DNA of 64,000 nt from Achromobacter ruhlandii (GCF_902859695.1 NZ_CADIJL010000017.1:54141-118140), one strand, 5' to 3'; positions 28,370 through 40,207 are shown, numbered from the stretch's first letter. Numbers and translations are program-made. The notes: generated from the sequence alone by a model not told the origin.

Positions 28370-29167
28370 ATGGCCCGACCGCATTCAACCCGCTACACGG
28401 TAGCCGCTTTGCTCCTGCTGGGGATCGCCGTGGTGATCCTGGCCTCGCTGGGCCAATGGCAACTGCGGCGGGCCGACGAGCGACGCGACATTCTGGCGGC
28501 TATCGAGGCCGGCCGCAAGCAAGCGCCGCTGGTGCTGGCGCCGTCAACCGCGCCGGCCGACCTGAAGCCGTGGCGCGTGGCGCAGGCCAGCGGCACCTGG
28601 CTGCCTGAATTCAGTGTACTGCTGGACAACCGCAACCACGATGGCAAGCCGGGCTACTGGCTGGCCACGCCGCTGCTGCTGGATGCGGAAAAGCGCACGG
28701 CGGTGCTGGTGCTGCGCGGTTGGCTGCCGCGGGTGATCCAGGGCCAGGGCGCTCCGGTGCTGCCCGCCGCGCCTGAAGGCGTACAGACCATCAAGGGCGA
28801 GCTGTCGCCGCGCGTGCCGCGCATGTTCGAGCTGTGGTCGCTGGGCGGCCAGGATGCCTCCAGCCTGCCTGCCACGCTGCCGGCCGCCGGTGGCGTCGTG
28901 CCGCAGGTGCAGAACCTGCCGCTGGAGGCCTACGCAAAGGCCACCGGACTGACCCTGCTGCCCACGGTGGTGAGCCAGTTTGGCCTGGGCGAGGACGACG
29001 GGCTGGTGCATGACTGGCCGCAGCCGTCGGTGAATTTCCAGCAGAACACGATCTACGCGGTAGAGTGGTTCTCTTTTGCCTTGTTCGCCGCGATTGCGTG
29101 GCTGGTGGTGCTGGGGGGCGCCATCAAGCGCATGCGCCAACGCGCGGCCAACGACCCGGCGGCCTGA
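28370..29167 (+). CDS. SURF1 family oxidase assembly protein
   Basis: The 265-residue protein has SURF1 topology: an N-terminal helix (about 10-26) ending in LGQWQLRRADERR, a periplasmic domain with GYWLATPLLL and VLRGWLPR, and a C-terminal helix. SURF1 helps insert heme a into CoxA. It is divergent from the twin-transmembrane gene by only 36 bases, so a promoter must lie there or upstream within that gene. Confidence 0.92.
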   Translation: MARPHSTRYTVAALLLLGIAVVILASLGQWQLRRADERRDILAAIEAGRKQAPLVLAPSTAPADLKPWRVAQASGTWLPEFSVLLDNRNHDGKPGYWLATPLLLDAEKRTAVLVLRGWLPRVIQGQGAPVLPAAPEGVQTIKGELSPRVPRMFELWSLGGQDASSLPATLPAAGGVVPQVQNLPLEAYAKATGLTLLPTVVSQFGLGEDDGLVHDWPQPSVNFQQNTIYAVEWFSFALFAAIAWLVVLGGAIKRMRQRAANDPAA

Positions 29168-29203
29168 ACGGCGGCCTTCCCGACAACAGGATTCCGAATC
29201 AAC

Positions 29204-29830
29204 GTGGCTCGCGACATGACTGCTTCCCAACCCGCCCGGCGCTCGCTGACGCCGATGGTGCTGGTGTTCCTGTGCACGCTGGCGCCTATCGTGGCGGCCT
29301 TCGTGGTCTATATGAACCCGCAATGGTGGCCGGCGGACGCCAGCAACTACGGCCGGCTGGTCGAGCCGCAGCGGCCCGTGCCGGCGCCCGAGGCGCTCAA
29401 GCTGACCACGCTGGACGGCAAGCCGTTCGACCTGCAGAGCCTGAAGGGCAAGTGGCTGCTGGTCGCGGCCGACGGCGCGGCCTGCCCGGAAAGCTGCGCC
29501 CGCAAGCTCTACATCACCCGCAATACCCACGCCAGCCAGGGCAAGAACGTCGATCGCCTGGCGCGCGTCTGGTTTATCACCGACGACGGCCCGGTGCCGG
29601 ACAAGGTGTTGGAGGCCTACCAGGGCACGATCATGCTGCGCGCCGATCCGGACCAGCTGGCGCGCTTCCTGCTGGCGCGCGACGCCGCGGCCGGCCAGCC
29701 CGGCCTGGCGCAGCCGATCTGGGTGATCGATCCCCTGGGCAACCTGATGATGCAGTATCCCGCCGACGCCGACGGCGTGAAGGTGCGCAAGGACATCAGC
29801 AAGCTGGTCTATAACTCGCGCATCGGTTGA
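29204..29830 (+). CDS. Membrane-anchored thioredoxin-fold protein, SCO-like
   Basis: The 208-residue protein has one N-terminal helix (about 17-36) and a periplasmic thioredoxin-like domain beginning LTTLDGKPFDLQSLKGKW. It carries CPESC (Cys94, Cys98), the same CxxxC spacing used by SCO copper chaperones. The distal His of SCO1 is not obvious. It sits between SURF1 and heme A synthase, so a role in CuA or disulfide handling of CoxB is likely. A start at ATG 29216 (204 residues) is possible. Confidence 0.75.
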   Translation: MARDMTASQPARRSLTPMVLVFLCTLAPIVAAFVVYMNPQWWPADASNYGRLVEPQRPVPAPEALKLTTLDGKPFDLQSLKGKWLLVAADGAACPESCARKLYITRNTHASQGKNVDRLARVWFITDDGPVPDKVLEAYQGTIMLRADPDQLARFLLARDAAAGQPGLAQPIWVIDPLGNLMMQYPADADGVKVRKDISKLVYNSRIG

Positions 29831-29851
29831 ATCGGTATTTCGTTGATTTCC

Positions 29852-30886
29852 ATGGAACGCATCAAAGCGCGGTATCGCAAACTCGTCTTCTTCACCTGGT
29901 TCCTGACGCTGGACCTGATCATGTTCGGCGCCTTCGTGCGCCTGACGGACTCGGGCCTGGGCTGCCCGGACTGGCCCGGCTGCTACGGCAGCGTCACGCC
30001 GCTGGGAGCGATGGGCGATATCCACGAGGCCTCGCAGGCCATGCCGTTCGGGCCGGTGACCTTGTCCAAGGCCTGGATCGAGATGATCCACCGCTACGTC
30101 GGCTCGATCCTGGGCATGCTGATCATCGGCATCGTCTACATGGCCTGGCGCTACCGCCGCGAACTGGGCCGCTCGCCGGCCCTGGCGGTGACGACGCTGG
30201 TGGCCGTGTGCGTGCAGGGCGCGTTCGGCGCCTGGACCGTGACCCACAAGCTGATGCCCGCCGTGGTCACGGCGCACCTGGTGTTCGGCCTGTCGGTGCT
30301 GGCGCTGATGACCTGGCTGTCGGCGCGCGAGCGTCCGCACCATGCCGTGGCCGCCGCGGCGCGGCGCTTCAAGCCCTGGGTGATCGGCGGCTTCGTGCTG
30401 CTGCTGATCCAGGTGACGCTGGGCGGCTGGGTCAGCACCAACTACGCGGCGCTGGCCTGCATGGATTTCCCCATGTGCCACGGCAAGTGGGTGCCGGACA
30501 TGGACTTCCATGGCGGCTATTCCATCATCCGCGGGCTGGGCGAACTGCCGTCCGGGGAAATGATTTCGCAGCCGGCGCTGACGGCGATCCACTGGGTGCA
30601 CCGCAATTTCGCTTTCGTCGTGTTCGCGTACCTGGGCGTGCTGGCCTGGCGCCTGCGGGCCGACCGCGGCCTGCGCGGGCCGGCCACGCTGATGCTGGCG
30701 CTGCTGGGCGCCCAGTTGCTGACCGGCCTGACGACGATCTTCTTCCAGTGGCCTTTGTTGATCGCGGTGTTGCACAATGGCGGGGCCGCCGGCCTGACGC
30801 TGGCCGCGGTGGTCCTGATGGTGCGCCTGTCCACCGCGGGCGGGGCGCCGGCCGGGGGCTACGGCCCCAATTCGGTGCGCGTTTAA
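29852..30886 (+). CDS. ctaA: Heme A synthase (COX15/CtaA)
   Basis: The 344-residue, eight-helix protein oxidises heme O to heme A. It has the family motif [15 protein letters not shown] near residue 30 and histidines in [16 protein letters not shown] and IHWVHRN, expected to ligate the hemes. I chose ATG 29852 over an in-frame TTG nine bases upstream. It lies directly before ctaB. Confidence 0.94.
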   Translation: MERIKARYRKLVFFTWFLTLDLIMFGAFVRLTDSGLGCPDWPGCYGSVTPLGAMGDIHEASQAMPFGPVTLSKAWIEMIHRYVGSILGMLIIGIVYMAWRYRRELGRSPALAVTTLVAVCVQGAFGAWTVTHKLMPAVVTAHLVFGLSVLALMTWLSARERPHHAVAAAARRFKPWVIGGFVLLLIQVTLGGWVSTNYAALACMDFPMCHGKWVPDMDFHGGYSIIRGLGELPSGEMISQPALTAIHWVHRNFAFVVFAYLGVLAWRLRADRGLRGPATLMLALLGAQLLTGLTTIFFQWPLLIAVLHNGGAAGLTLAAVVLMVRLSTAGGAPAGGYGPNSVRV

Positions 30887-30896
30887 AATAGGGTGC

Positions 30897-31790
30897 ATGA
30901 TGACCAGTCTTGCCGCTCCCCAATCCGGATTGCTCCGCCAGTATTTCGTTCTCACCAAGCCGCGCGTCACCCAATTGGCGGTGTTCTGCGCGGTGATCGG
31001 CATGTTCCTGGCCGTGCCGGGCGTGCCGGACATGCGTCGCGTGCTGTTCGGCACCCTTGGCATCTGGCTGCTGGCCGCGGCCGCCTTCGCCATCAACTGC
31101 CTGATCGAGCAGGAAGTCGACGCCCGCATGCTGCGCACGGCGCGGCGCGCCACCGCGCGCGGCACCATTTCCGCCTTCCAGGTGCTGAGCCTGTCGGGCC
31201 TGCTGGGCGGCGCCGGCATGTTCGTGCTGTACACGCTGGTCAACCCGCTGACCATGTGGCTGACCTTCGCCACCTTCGTCGGTTACGCGGTCATCTACAC
31301 CATCATCCTGAAGCCGCGCACGCCGCAGAACATCGTCATCGGCGGCCTGTCGGGCGCCATGCCGCCGGCGCTGGGCTGGGCGGCGGTGGCCGATTCCGTG
31401 CCGGCCGAGGCCTGGCTGCTGGTGCTGATCATCTTCATCTGGACGCCGCCGCATTTCTGGGCGCTGGCCCTGTATCGCAACCATGACTACGTCAAGGCCG
31501 GCCTGCCGATGCTGCCGGTGACGCATGGCCAGCAGTTCACCCGCCTGCAGATCCTGCTCTACAGCATCGCGCTGGTCGCCACCACGCTGCTGCCCACCGC
31601 GATCCGCATGAGCGGCGCGCTGTACCTGGCGTCGGCGCTGGTGCTGGGCGGCATGTTCGTGTCGTACGCCTGGCGGCTGTACCGCAACTACAGCGACGAG
31701 CTGGCGCGCAGCATGTTCCGTTTTTCCATTCTCTACCTGGCGCTGCTGTTCGGCGCCCTGCTGGTGGACCACTGGGTCGCGCTGATCTGA
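30897..31790 (+). CDS. ctaB: Heme O synthase (protoheme IX farnesyltransferase)
   Basis: The 297-residue UbiA-superfamily membrane protein adds a farnesyl group to protoheme. The first Asp-rich motif reads [15 protein letters not shown], with Glu where the NxxxDxxxD consensus has its first Asp, and the second region is [18 protein letters not shown] second ATG three bases downstream is an alternative start. Together with ctaA it supplies heme A to the oxidase. Confidence 0.94.
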   Translation: MMTSLAAPQSGLLRQYFVLTKPRVTQLAVFCAVIGMFLAVPGVPDMRRVLFGTLGIWLLAAAAFAINCLIEQEVDARMLRTARRATARGTISAFQVLSLSGLLGGAGMFVLYTLVNPLTMWLTFATFVGYAVIYTIILKPRTPQNIVIGGLSGAMPPALGWAAVADSVPAEAWLLVLIIFIWTPPHFWALALYRNHDYVKAGLPMLPVTHGQQFTRLQILLYSIALVATTLLPTAIRMSGALYLASALVLGGMFVSYAWRLYRNYSDELARSMFRFSILYLALLFGALLVDHWVALI

Positions 31791-31807
31791 CCCCCTGGAG
31801 AGAGTCG

Positions 31808-32413
31808 ATGTCCGTATTTTCCGCCAGCCGGCGCCTGGCCCTGCGCCTGGCCACGGCCGCCGCGTTCACCGCCGCCCTGGCCGCCTGCGGCGACAATGCG
31901 CCCCAATTCAAGGGCAGCGACATCAGCGGCACCCAGCTGGGCCGCGGCCTGGAGCTGTCCGACTACAACGGCAAGACGCGTACGTTGCAGGACTTCGCCG
32001 GCAAGGCGGTGGTGGTGTTCTTCGGTTTCACGCAATGCCCGGACGTCTGCCCGACGTCGCTGGCCGAACTGACCGAAGTGATGAAGAAGCTGGGCCCGGA
32101 CGCCGACCGCGTCCAGGTGCTGCTGATCACGGTGGATCCCGAGCGTGACACGCCGGAAGTGCTCAAGCAATACGTAACCGCGTTCGACCCGCGTTTTCTG
32201 GGTTTGACCGGCACGCCGGACCAGGTGAAGAAGGCGGCGGCCTCGTTCAAGGCCTATTACGCCAAGGCGCCGACCAAGGACGGCAACTACACCATGGACC
32301 ACACCGCGGCCTTCTACCTGCTGGACGGCAAGGGTGAATCGCGGGTGCTGGCCAACAACAACATCGGGGTCGACGCCCTGGTGCACGACATTCAGGCCCT
32401 GCTCAAGGGCTGA
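31808..32413 (+). CDS. SCO1/SenC copper chaperone lipoprotein
   Basis: The 201-residue protein has a lipobox LAAC (Cys27) and a thioredoxin-like domain with the copper ligands CPDVC (Cys77, Cys81) and His165 (MDHTAAF). It delivers copper to the CuA site of CoxB at the periplasmic face. GGAGAGAG precedes the ATG. It is the last gene of the cox run, followed by a terminator. Confidence 0.94.
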   Translation: MSVFSASRRLALRLATAAAFTAALAACGDNAPQFKGSDISGTQLGRGLELSDYNGKTRTLQDFAGKAVVVFFGFTQCPDVCPTSLAELTEVMKKLGPDADRVQVLLITVDPERDTPEVLKQYVTAFDPRFLGLTGTPDQVKKAAASFKAYYAKAPTKDGNYTMDHTAAFYLLDGKGESRVLANNNIGVDALVHDIQALLKG

Positions 32414-32428
32414 ACCAGCGGCCGGGGG

Positions 32429-32447
32429 CCGCGCCCGGCGCGGTTTT
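32429..32447 (+). terminator. Terminator of the cox cluster
   Basis: CCGCGC and GCGCGG form a 6-base stem with a 3-base loop followed by four T, 16 bases after the SCO stop. The T-run meets the stop codon of the convergent DUF3717 gene. Confidence 0.65.
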
Positions 32448-32668
32448 CAGGCGCCGCCGGCGGCGATCCAGCCCGCCAGCGCGGCGCGCGCCTTGTCGCC
32501 GAGTTCCCCGGCCGGGATTTCGCGGCGGTGCGACATGATCATCAAGGCATAGGGCGCCGCCAGCGCGGCCGCCTCGGGGCACAGGCGGGATTCGTCGCCG
32601 GTCGAGGGCGAGAGATTGCGCCAATAGTTGATGGCCGCTTCGATCTGAGGCATGGTGATGACATTCAT
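32447..32668 (-). CDS. DUF3717 family small protein
   Basis: The 73-residue soluble protein starts MNVITMPQIEAAINYWRNLSPS, the typical opening of DUF3717. No function is known. AGGA lies just before the ATG. It stands alone on the minus strand between the cox cluster and the glycine-zipper gene. Confidence 0.75.
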   Translation of the reverse strand: MNVITMPQIEAAINYWRNLSPSTGDESRLCPEAAALAAPYALMIMSHRREIPAGELGDKARAALAGWIAAGGA

Positions 32669-32783
32669 GGTCCTATTTTCCACGAATGGCGCGGCCTGTC
32701 CAACCGCACGCGTGCAGCAATGAAGCGTCACCATCGCAACATGCCGAAACCGCATCCGGGTGCTATACCACTGCCGGTTAGTA

Positions 32784-32798
32784 ACGATGGAGCATCGT
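32784..32798 (+). promoter_or_regulatory. Ribosome site inside a small hairpin
   Basis: ACGATG and CATCGT form a perfect 6-base stem with loop GAG, ending two bases before the ATG at 32800. The Shine-Dalgarno GGAG spans the loop and stem edge, so folding could limit translation or act as a temperature-sensitive element. Confidence 0.35.
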
Positions 32799-32799
32799 C

Positions 32800-33471
32800 A
32801 TGAATTATCCCGCCCCTACCGAATCTCCCCGCCGTGGCCTGCATCCCCTGTTCGCGGCCGCCGCCATTGCCGTGATCGTCATGTGCTCGGTCGGCGTGGC
32901 CGCCGTGATGGGCTGGCTGCCGACGCCGTCGGCCACGCCGCACCCCGAGGATCCGGCGCTGGTCCAGGCCGGTCCCGAGGGCGCCAACCTGGCCCCGGCC
33001 CAGCCCGGAGCCCCCGGCCAGCCGCAGGCGCCGGCCGCGCGACCGCCGGCGGCCCAGGCCCAGGCTCCCGCCCAGGCGCAGGGCCGGCCAGCGCCCGCGC
33101 CGGCGCCGGCCACGCAGGCCTGCCGCACTTGCGGCGTGGTGGAAACCATTCGCCAGGTGCAGGTGCCGGTCAAGGACAATAGCGACCACCTGGTCGGCAC
33201 TATCGCCGGCGGCGTCGCCGGGGGCGTGGTCGGCAACCAGTTTGGCGGCGGCAACGGCAAGACGGCGCTGACCGTGCTGGGCGCGGTGGGCGGCGCTTTG
33301 GCAGGCCGTGAAGTTGAGCGTAATATCAGGCAGCAACAAACGGTGACGCACTACGAGCTCACGGTACGCATGAACGACGGCAGCACGCGCCAGTTCCGCA
33401 GCGCGCAGCCGTTCGCCTTTGCGTCCGGCGACCACGTGCGCGTGGAGAATAATCAGCTGCTGCCGGGATGA
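32800..33471 (+). CDS. Glycine-zipper envelope protein
   Basis: The 223-residue protein has an N-terminal helix (about 17-40), a Pro/Ala/Gln-rich linker (about 45-105), a CRTC pair, and a glycine-zipper domain (GTIAGGVAGGVVGNQFGGG, then GAVGGALAGREVE). The last domain resembles the 17-kDa surface antigen / SlyB family, which usually sits in or near the outer membrane. Here the N-terminus looks like an inner-membrane anchor and no lipobox is visible. Its role is unknown, probably envelope integrity. Confidence 0.8.
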   Translation: MNYPAPTESPRRGLHPLFAAAAIAVIVMCSVGVAAVMGWLPTPSATPHPEDPALVQAGPEGANLAPAQPGAPGQPQAPAARPPAAQAQAPAQAQGRPAPAPAPATQACRTCGVVETIRQVQVPVKDNSDHLVGTIAGGVAGGVVGNQFGGGNGKTALTVLGAVGGALAGREVERNIRQQQTVTHYELTVRMNDGSTRQFRSAQPFAFASGDHVRVENNQLLPG

Positions 33472-33514
33472 CCGTGCCGGCCGGCAGCGTTTTGGGATCT
33501 ATGGGAAGACAGGA

Positions 33515-34306
33515 ATGAGCGATCAACACACCAACCCGTTCGTCCTGCCCGGCATGGGCCAGAATTCCGACCTGTCGGGCAACCCGCTGCTGGCCAGCAT
33601 GGAAATGATGCGCCAGGCCTGGGCAGGCCTGACCGGGCCGGGCGGGCTGGCGAGCAGCCTGCCGATGGCGCCGCCCATGAACCTGGAAGACCTGGATCGC
33701 CGTATCGCCGAGCTGCGTTCGGTGGAGAACTGGCTGCGCATGAACCTGTCGATGCTGTCCAGCACGATCCAGGGCATGGAAGTGCAGCGCTCCACCATCA
33801 GCACGCTGCGCGCGTTTGTCGATTCGGCCGCCAACCTGGACCTGGGCGCGGTGCGCGACAGCGGCGCGGCGTCGCCGCTGGAAGTGGTGCTGGGCCTGAA
33901 GCCGGCCCCGGCCGCCAAGAGCGCGCCGAAAGGCGCGTCGCAAGATTCGGCGGGCGCGGCGCAGGCCGAGGCCAAGGCGTCCGAGGCCGAAGGCGGCGAT
34001 GCCCGTGCCCAGCCCGGCATGAGCGAGCAGATGGGCGCGGCGGCGCAGTCGGCCTCCAAGGCCTGGTGGGACCTGCTGCAACAGCAGTTCAACCAGATCG
34101 CGGCGGCCACGGCCGCATCGATGCCGGGCAGCCAGCCTGCCCCCGCGGCCGACAAACCCAAGGCCAAGCCGGGCGGGCCGCAGGCCGCGGCCGCCCCGGC
34201 GGCCAAGGCCGTCAAGACGGTCGCCAAGCCCGCCCGCAAGGCCGCGCGCAAACCGGCCGCCAAGGCGGCCGCCAAGAACAGCGGGCCTGCCGACGGCAAG
34301 CCCTGA
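33515..34306 (+). CDS. PhaM-like polyhydroxyalkanoate granule protein
   Basis: The 263-residue protein matches the PhaM family: an N-terminal NPFVLPGMGQ, a helical domain with LEDLDRRIAELRSVENWLRMNLSM at residues 57-80 region and TIQGMEVQRSTI, and a basic Ala/Lys/Pro-rich tail like a histone H1 end. PhaM links polyhydroxybutyrate granules to the nucleoid and activates PHB synthase in Ralstonia. No PHB synthesis gene is nearby. The basic tail (PAKA-type repeats after residue 210) supports DNA binding. Confidence 0.75.
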   Translation: MSDQHTNPFVLPGMGQNSDLSGNPLLASMEMMRQAWAGLTGPGGLASSLPMAPPMNLEDLDRRIAELRSVENWLRMNLSMLSSTIQGMEVQRSTISTLRAFVDSAANLDLGAVRDSGAASPLEVVLGLKPAPAAKSAPKGASQDSAGAAQAEAKASEAEGGDARAQPGMSEQMGAAAQSASKAWWDLLQQQFNQIAAATAASMPGSQPAPAADKPKAKPGGPQAAAAPAAKAVKTVAKPARKAARKPAAKAAAKNSGPADGKP

Positions 34307-34369
34307 TATTTTCAATCCAGTCCCGGACCGTCGGACGGCGGTTGCGGGCGCATTCACATACCGGAACCT

Positions 34370-35743
34370 ATGCTCAATGTAGTGATTCTCGCAGCCGGAC
34401 TCGGCAAGCGCATGCAGTCCGATCTGCCCAAGGTGCTGCACACCCTGGCCGGCAAACCCATGCTGGCGCACGTGCTGGACAGCGCCCGCCAGCTTGAGCC
34501 GGCCCGTATCATCGTGGTGGTCGGCCATGGCGCCGACCGCGTCAAGCAGGCTTTCGCGGGCCAGGACGACCTGCAATTCGCGTTGCAGCAACCGCAGCAA
34601 GGCACCGGCCACGCGGTCCAGCAGGCCGTGCCGCTGCTGCGCGAGGGCGACGGCAAGGACGACGTGACCCTGGTGCTGTACGGCGACGTGCCGCTGGTGC
34701 AGCCCGAGACGTTGCGCCGCCTGCTGCAGGCGCGCGGCGCTGGCGCCGCGGTGCTGACCGAAGTGCTGGCCGATTCCACCGGCTACGGCCGCATCGTGCG
34801 CGACGCCGCCGGCAACGTCTGCCGCATCGTCGAGCACAAGGATGCCTCCGAGGCCGAACGCGCCATCAAGGAAGTGAACACCGGCATCCTGGCCGCGCCG
34901 ACCGCGCGGCTCAAGGACTGGCTCTCGCGCATCGACAACAACAACGCCCAGGGCGAGTACTACCTGACCGACGTGGTCGGCCTGGCCGTGGTGGACGGCG
35001 TGCCGGTGGGCGCGGCCCAGCCGGGGGCATCGTGGGAGACGCTGGGCGTGAACAGCCGCGTGCAGCAGGCCGAACTGGAGCGCCGCTGGCAGGGCGAGCA
35101 GGCGCGTCGCCAGCTCGAGGCCGGCGTGACGCTGGCCGATCCCGCCCGTTTTGACGTGCGCGGCACGCTGACCTGCGGCCGCGACGTGTTCATCGACGTG
35201 GGCTGCGTGTTCGAGGGCCAGGTGACGCTGGCCGACGGCGTGCGCGTCGGCCCGCATTGTGTGCTGCGCGATGTGAGCATCGGCGCGGGCACGCAGATCG
35301 AGGCCTTCAGCCATCTGCAACAGGCCCAGGTGGGCGGCGATGCGCGCATCGGCCCGTATGCCCGCCTGCGGCCGGGCGCCGAGCTGGGCGACCGCACCCA
35401 TGTGGGCAACTTCGTCGAGATCAAGAAGAGCGTGCTGGGCGCCGACAGCAAGGCCAACCACCTGGCCTACATCGGCGACGCCGACATCGGCGCGCGCGTG
35501 AACGTGGGCGCGGGCACCATCACCTGCAACTACGACGGCGTCAACAAGCACCGCACCGTGATCGAGGACGACGCCTTCATCGGCTCGGACACGCAACTGG
35601 TGGCCCCGGTGCGCGTGGGCCGCGGCGCCACGCTGGGCGCGGGCACCACCCTGACCCGCGACGCGCCGGCCGACAAGCTGACGGTGTCGCGCGGCAAGCA
35701 GGTCACTGTCGACGGTTGGCAACGGCCGGTCAAGAAGTCGTGA
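34370..35743 (+). CDS. glmU: Bifunctional GlcNAc-1-P uridylyltransferase / acetyltransferase
   Basis: The 457-residue protein has the nucleotidyltransferase signature [17 protein letters not shown] near residue 7 and a C-terminal left-handed beta helix of hexapeptide repeats. It makes UDP-GlcNAc, the precursor of peptidoglycan and LPS, from glucosamine-1-phosphate. Its partner glmS is 4.5 kb downstream; glmM is not in the window. Its stop overlaps the next start by GTGA. Confidence 0.97.
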   Translation: MLNVVILAAGLGKRMQSDLPKVLHTLAGKPMLAHVLDSARQLEPARIIVVVGHGADRVKQAFAGQDDLQFALQQPQQGTGHAVQQAVPLLREGDGKDDVTLVLYGDVPLVQPETLRRLLQARGAGAAVLTEVLADSTGYGRIVRDAAGNVCRIVEHKDASEAERAIKEVNTGILAAPTARLKDWLSRIDNNNAQGEYYLTDVVGLAVVDGVPVGAAQPGASWETLGVNSRVQQAELERRWQGEQARRQLEAGVTLADPARFDVRGTLTCGRDVFIDVGCVFEGQVTLADGVRVGPHCVLRDVSIGAGTQIEAFSHLQQAQVGGDARIGPYARLRPGAELGDRTHVGNFVEIKKSVLGADSKANHLAYIGDADIGARVNVGAGTITCNYDGVNKHRTVIEDDAFIGSDTQLVAPVRVGRGATLGAGTTLTRDAPADKLTVSRGKQVTVDGWQRPVKKS

Positions 35744-37131
35744 CCGGGCCGGCGTCCCAGGCGCCGGCGGGCAGCGCCAAGCCCGCCGCCGCCGACGGCC
35801 TGCCGGCGCCGCGCCGCTACTGGGCGGCCGCGACCGTGATGACGGGCATCAGCCTGTCAGTGCTGGACACCACCATTGCCAACGTCGCCCTGCCGACCAT
35901 CGCGGCCGACCTGAACGCCTCGCCGGCACAGGCGGTGTGGGTGGTCAATGCCTACAACCTGGCGGTGGTGATGATGCTGCTGCCGTTGTCGGCCCTGGCC
36001 GAGCGCATCGGCTTTCGCCGCATGTTCACCTTCGGGTTGATGCTGTTCACGCTGGCCTCGCTGGGGTGCGCGCTGGCCGGCACGCTGGCGCAGCTGACGG
36101 CGGCGCGCGTGTTCCAGGGCGTGGGCGCGGCGACGCTGATGTGCCTGTTTGGCGGCCTGGTGCGCAACATCTATCCGCTCAGGATGCTGGGGCGCGGCAT
36201 CAGCATCAACGCCACCACGGTGGCGGTGATGTCGGTGCTGGGTCCCACCATCGGCTCGGCGATCCTGTCGGTGGCGCCGTGGCCGTGGATCTTCGCGGTC
36301 AACCTGCCCATTTGCGTGCTGGCCATGTTCGGCCTGCGCCACCTGCCGGAAGTGCCGCGCAACGATGTGCGGCTGGACGGGATCAGCGCGCTGCTGTGCA
36401 TGGCGACGCTGGGCGTGTTCATTTCCGGCGTCGACATGATGGGCGAGGACCTGCTGCGCGGCATCGGCCTGGTGGCGATCGCGGCGGTGGCCGGCCTGGT
36501 GCTGGTGCGCCGCGCCAGCCGCCAGCCCGCGCCGCTGGTGCCGGTGGACCTGCTGCGCATCCGGCCGCTGGCGTTCGCGGTGGGGGCGTCGGCCTGCACC
36601 TTCGCGGCGCAGATGGCCTCGTATGTGTCGCTGCCCTTCTATTTCCAGCAGGTGCTGGGCCGGCCCTACCTTGAGGTGGGCATGCTGATGGGCGCCTGGC
36701 CGGTGGGCACGGCCCTGATCGCGCCGCTGGCCGGACGCCTGTCGGACCGCTATTCCGCCGCCACCCTGAGCGGCATCGGCGCGGCCACCATGGTGGCCGG
36801 CATGCTGTGGCTGGCGGCGCTGCCGGCCGCCGTGGGCAACGTGCCCATCATTGCCGGCATGTTCGTGGCCGGCGTGGGCTTCGGTTTCTTCCAGACGCCG
36901 AACAACCGCGCCATGCTGTCGGCGGCGCCGCGCGCCCGCAGCGGTGCCGCGGGCGGCCTGCAGGCCACCACCCGGGTGTTCGGGCAGAGCTTCGGCACCG
37001 CGCTGGTGGCGATCGCCTTCAGCGTCAGCGCGGCGCATGGCCCGGGGCTGGCGCTGGTGCTGGGCACGATCTGCGCCGGCCTGGCGGTGGTGGTGAACAC
37101 GGTGCGCTTCAGCAAGCTGCGGGCGCCCTAG
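35740..37131 (+). CDS. MFS drug exporter, DHA2 (14-helix) family
   Basis: The 463-residue protein starts with GTG overlapping the glmU stop by four bases. Helix 1 contains the DHA2 motif [14 protein letters not shown] near residue 37, and motif A appears as [10 protein letters not shown]. It is likely an inner-membrane proton-driven exporter of the EmrB/QacA type. No MFP partner or local regulator is seen; the tight coupling to glmU suggests constitutive low-level expression. Confidence 0.87.
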   Translation: MTGPASQAPAGSAKPAAADGLPAPRRYWAAATVMTGISLSVLDTTIANVALPTIAADLNASPAQAVWVVNAYNLAVVMMLLPLSALAERIGFRRMFTFGLMLFTLASLGCALAGTLAQLTAARVFQGVGAATLMCLFGGLVRNIYPLRMLGRGISINATTVAVMSVLGPTIGSAILSVAPWPWIFAVNLPICVLAMFGLRHLPEVPRNDVRLDGISALLCMATLGVFISGVDMMGEDLLRGIGLVAIAAVAGLVLVRRASRQPAPLVPVDLLRIRPLAFAVGASACTFAAQMASYVSLPFYFQQVLGRPYLEVGMLMGAWPVGTALIAPLAGRLSDRYSAATLSGIGAATMVAGMLWLAALPAAVGNVPIIAGMFVAGVGFGFFQTPNNRAMLSAAPRARSGAAGGLQATTRVFGQSFGTALVAIAFSVSAAHGPGLALVLGTICAGLAVVVNTVRFSKLRAP

Positions 37132-37242
37132 CGCGTAGCGGCCGCCGCGCGCCGGGCGGCCGGCCCGCCCTTCTATAATGGCCACCGGCGCCGGGGCGGG
37201 ATGTCCCGGCGCGATGATTACCTATTCTTAAGGCGTTCAGGC

Positions 37243-38561
<1,319 letters not shown>

Positions 38562-38565
<4 letters not shown>

Positions 38566-39623
38566 AGATCCTGCAGCTCAACTTCGAAAAGGGTTGGCGC
38601 GGGGGCGAACGCCAGACGCTGTACTGCATGCGCGCGTTCCGCAACGCCGGCCACCAGGTCGAAGTGCTGTGCCGCGAAGGCGGCCCGCTGGCCGAGCGCG
38701 TGCGCCAGGAGGGCTTCGTGGCGCACACCGTCCGCAACGTGCCGGCGCAGCTGGCGTTCCTGGCGCGCGCGGGCAGCGGCTACGACATCATCCACGCCCA
38801 GACCGCCAACACCGTCACCTGGGCGGTGCTGACCAAGTGGCTGCACCGGCGCCCGGTGGCGTTTTCACGCCGCACCTCGTTCGTGGTCAAGCCCAACGAG
38901 GAATGGAAGACCGGCTTCAAGTGGCGCCACACCGACCTGTTCGTGGCGATCAGCGACATGGCCGCGAGCGAGCCGCGGCGCCTGGGGCTGGACCCGGTCA
39001 TCATCCGCAGCGCGGTCGAGCCGCACCAGATCAACCAGGAGAACGTCGCCGCGCTGGTGCGTGAGTTCGATCTGGAAGGCAAGAAGGTCATGGCCACGTC
39101 GGCCGCGCTGATCCGCGACAAGGACCCGGTGACGCTGGTGCGCGCGGTGGCCGAACTGGCCAGGACGCGGCGCGATTTCGTCTTCCTGCATTTCGGCGCC
39201 GGCGGCGACCGCGAACAGCAGGCGCGCGACGAGGCGCGCGCGCTGGGCGTCGAGGACGTCTACCGCTTCGCGGGCTTTCGCAAGGGCGTCGAGGATTTCT
39301 ACAGCGTCCTCGACGTCTTCGTCATGAGCTCCGAGGAAGAGGCGCTGGGCAGCAGCGTGCTGGACGCCTTCCTGCAGCGGGTGCCGGTGGTGTCCACCGA
39401 CGCTGGCGGCTTGAAGGAAAGCCTGGCCGACGGGCGCGGCGTGCTGTGCGCGGTGGCCGATTTCCATGCCATGGCCCGGGGCATGGCGCGTTGCCTGGAC
39501 GATGCCGCGTTCCGCCAGGAGATCACCGACCGCGCCTATGACTACGTGCGCGACGAGCACGACGTGCAGAAGATGGGCAATCGTTACCTGGCGCAGTTCG
39601 AGCGGTTGCTGGCGGCCCGCTGA
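38562..39623 (+). CDS. GT4-type glycosyltransferase
   Basis: The 353-residue protein starts [19 protein letters not shown], the usual GT-B N-terminus, and has the C-terminal nucleotide-sugar region [15 protein letters not shown] near residue 260. Translation is coupled to ugd through an ATGA overlap, suggesting that it uses UDP-glucuronate or a sugar derived from it, perhaps for LPS or capsule. The acceptor is unknown. Confidence 0.87.
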
Positions 39624-39632
39624 GGCGCGTCG

Positions 39633-40124
39633 CTATGGCGTCCGCACGTCGATGCGGGTCTCGAACTTGGCGCGGTGCACCGAGAAGAACGTGCGCACGT
39701 TGCGCACGTTGGCGTGCGCGGTGAAGGCGCGGTGCGCCAGCGCGTGATAGGCGGGCATGTCCCGGACCTGCGCGATCACCACGAAATCCGGCCCCGGCGA
39801 CACGCGGTAGCACTGCAGCACCGCCGGTTCCGCCAACATGATCTGTTCGAAGGCGTCCAGGCTTTCGGCTGCCTGCACGTCCAGCGTGATCTCGACGATG
39901 GCGGTCAGCGTGCTGCCCAGCTTCCCGGCCGCCAGGATGGCCACCTGGCGCGCGATCACCCCTTCTTCCACCAGGCGCCGCACCCGCCGCAGGCAGGTCG
40001 GCGGCGAGGCGTGCACGCGCGCGGCCAGCTCCTGGTTGGTCAGCGAGTTGTCGTCCTGCAGCTGTTCCAGGATGCGCAGGTCCAGATCGTCCAATTCCGG
40101 CAGGGTGATCGACTGGTTTTGCAT
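39633..40124 (-). CDS. Lrp/AsnC family transcriptional regulator
   Basis: The 163-residue protein has an N-terminal helix-turn-helix (LDLRILEQLQDDNSLTNQEL, then VHASPPTCLRRVRRL) and a C-terminal RAM ligand-binding domain. The effector is probably an amino acid. It is divergent from glmS by 151 bases and may control its own gene or glmS through the intergenic palindrome. Confidence 0.93.
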   Translation of the reverse strand: MQNQSITLPELDDLDLRILEQLQDDNSLTNQELAARVHASPPTCLRRVRRLVEEGVIARQVAILAAGKLGSTLTAIVEITLDVQAAESLDAFEQIMLAEPAVLQCYRVSPGPDFVVIAQVRDMPAYHALAHRAFTAHANVRNVRTFFSVHRAKFETRIDVRTP

Positions 40125-40207
40125 GATTAATTCATGAATGGATGATTGGTGAAATATTATTTAATCACAAATATGTAAGTGAATAAACTGTCAAATATAC
40201 GCAGATA

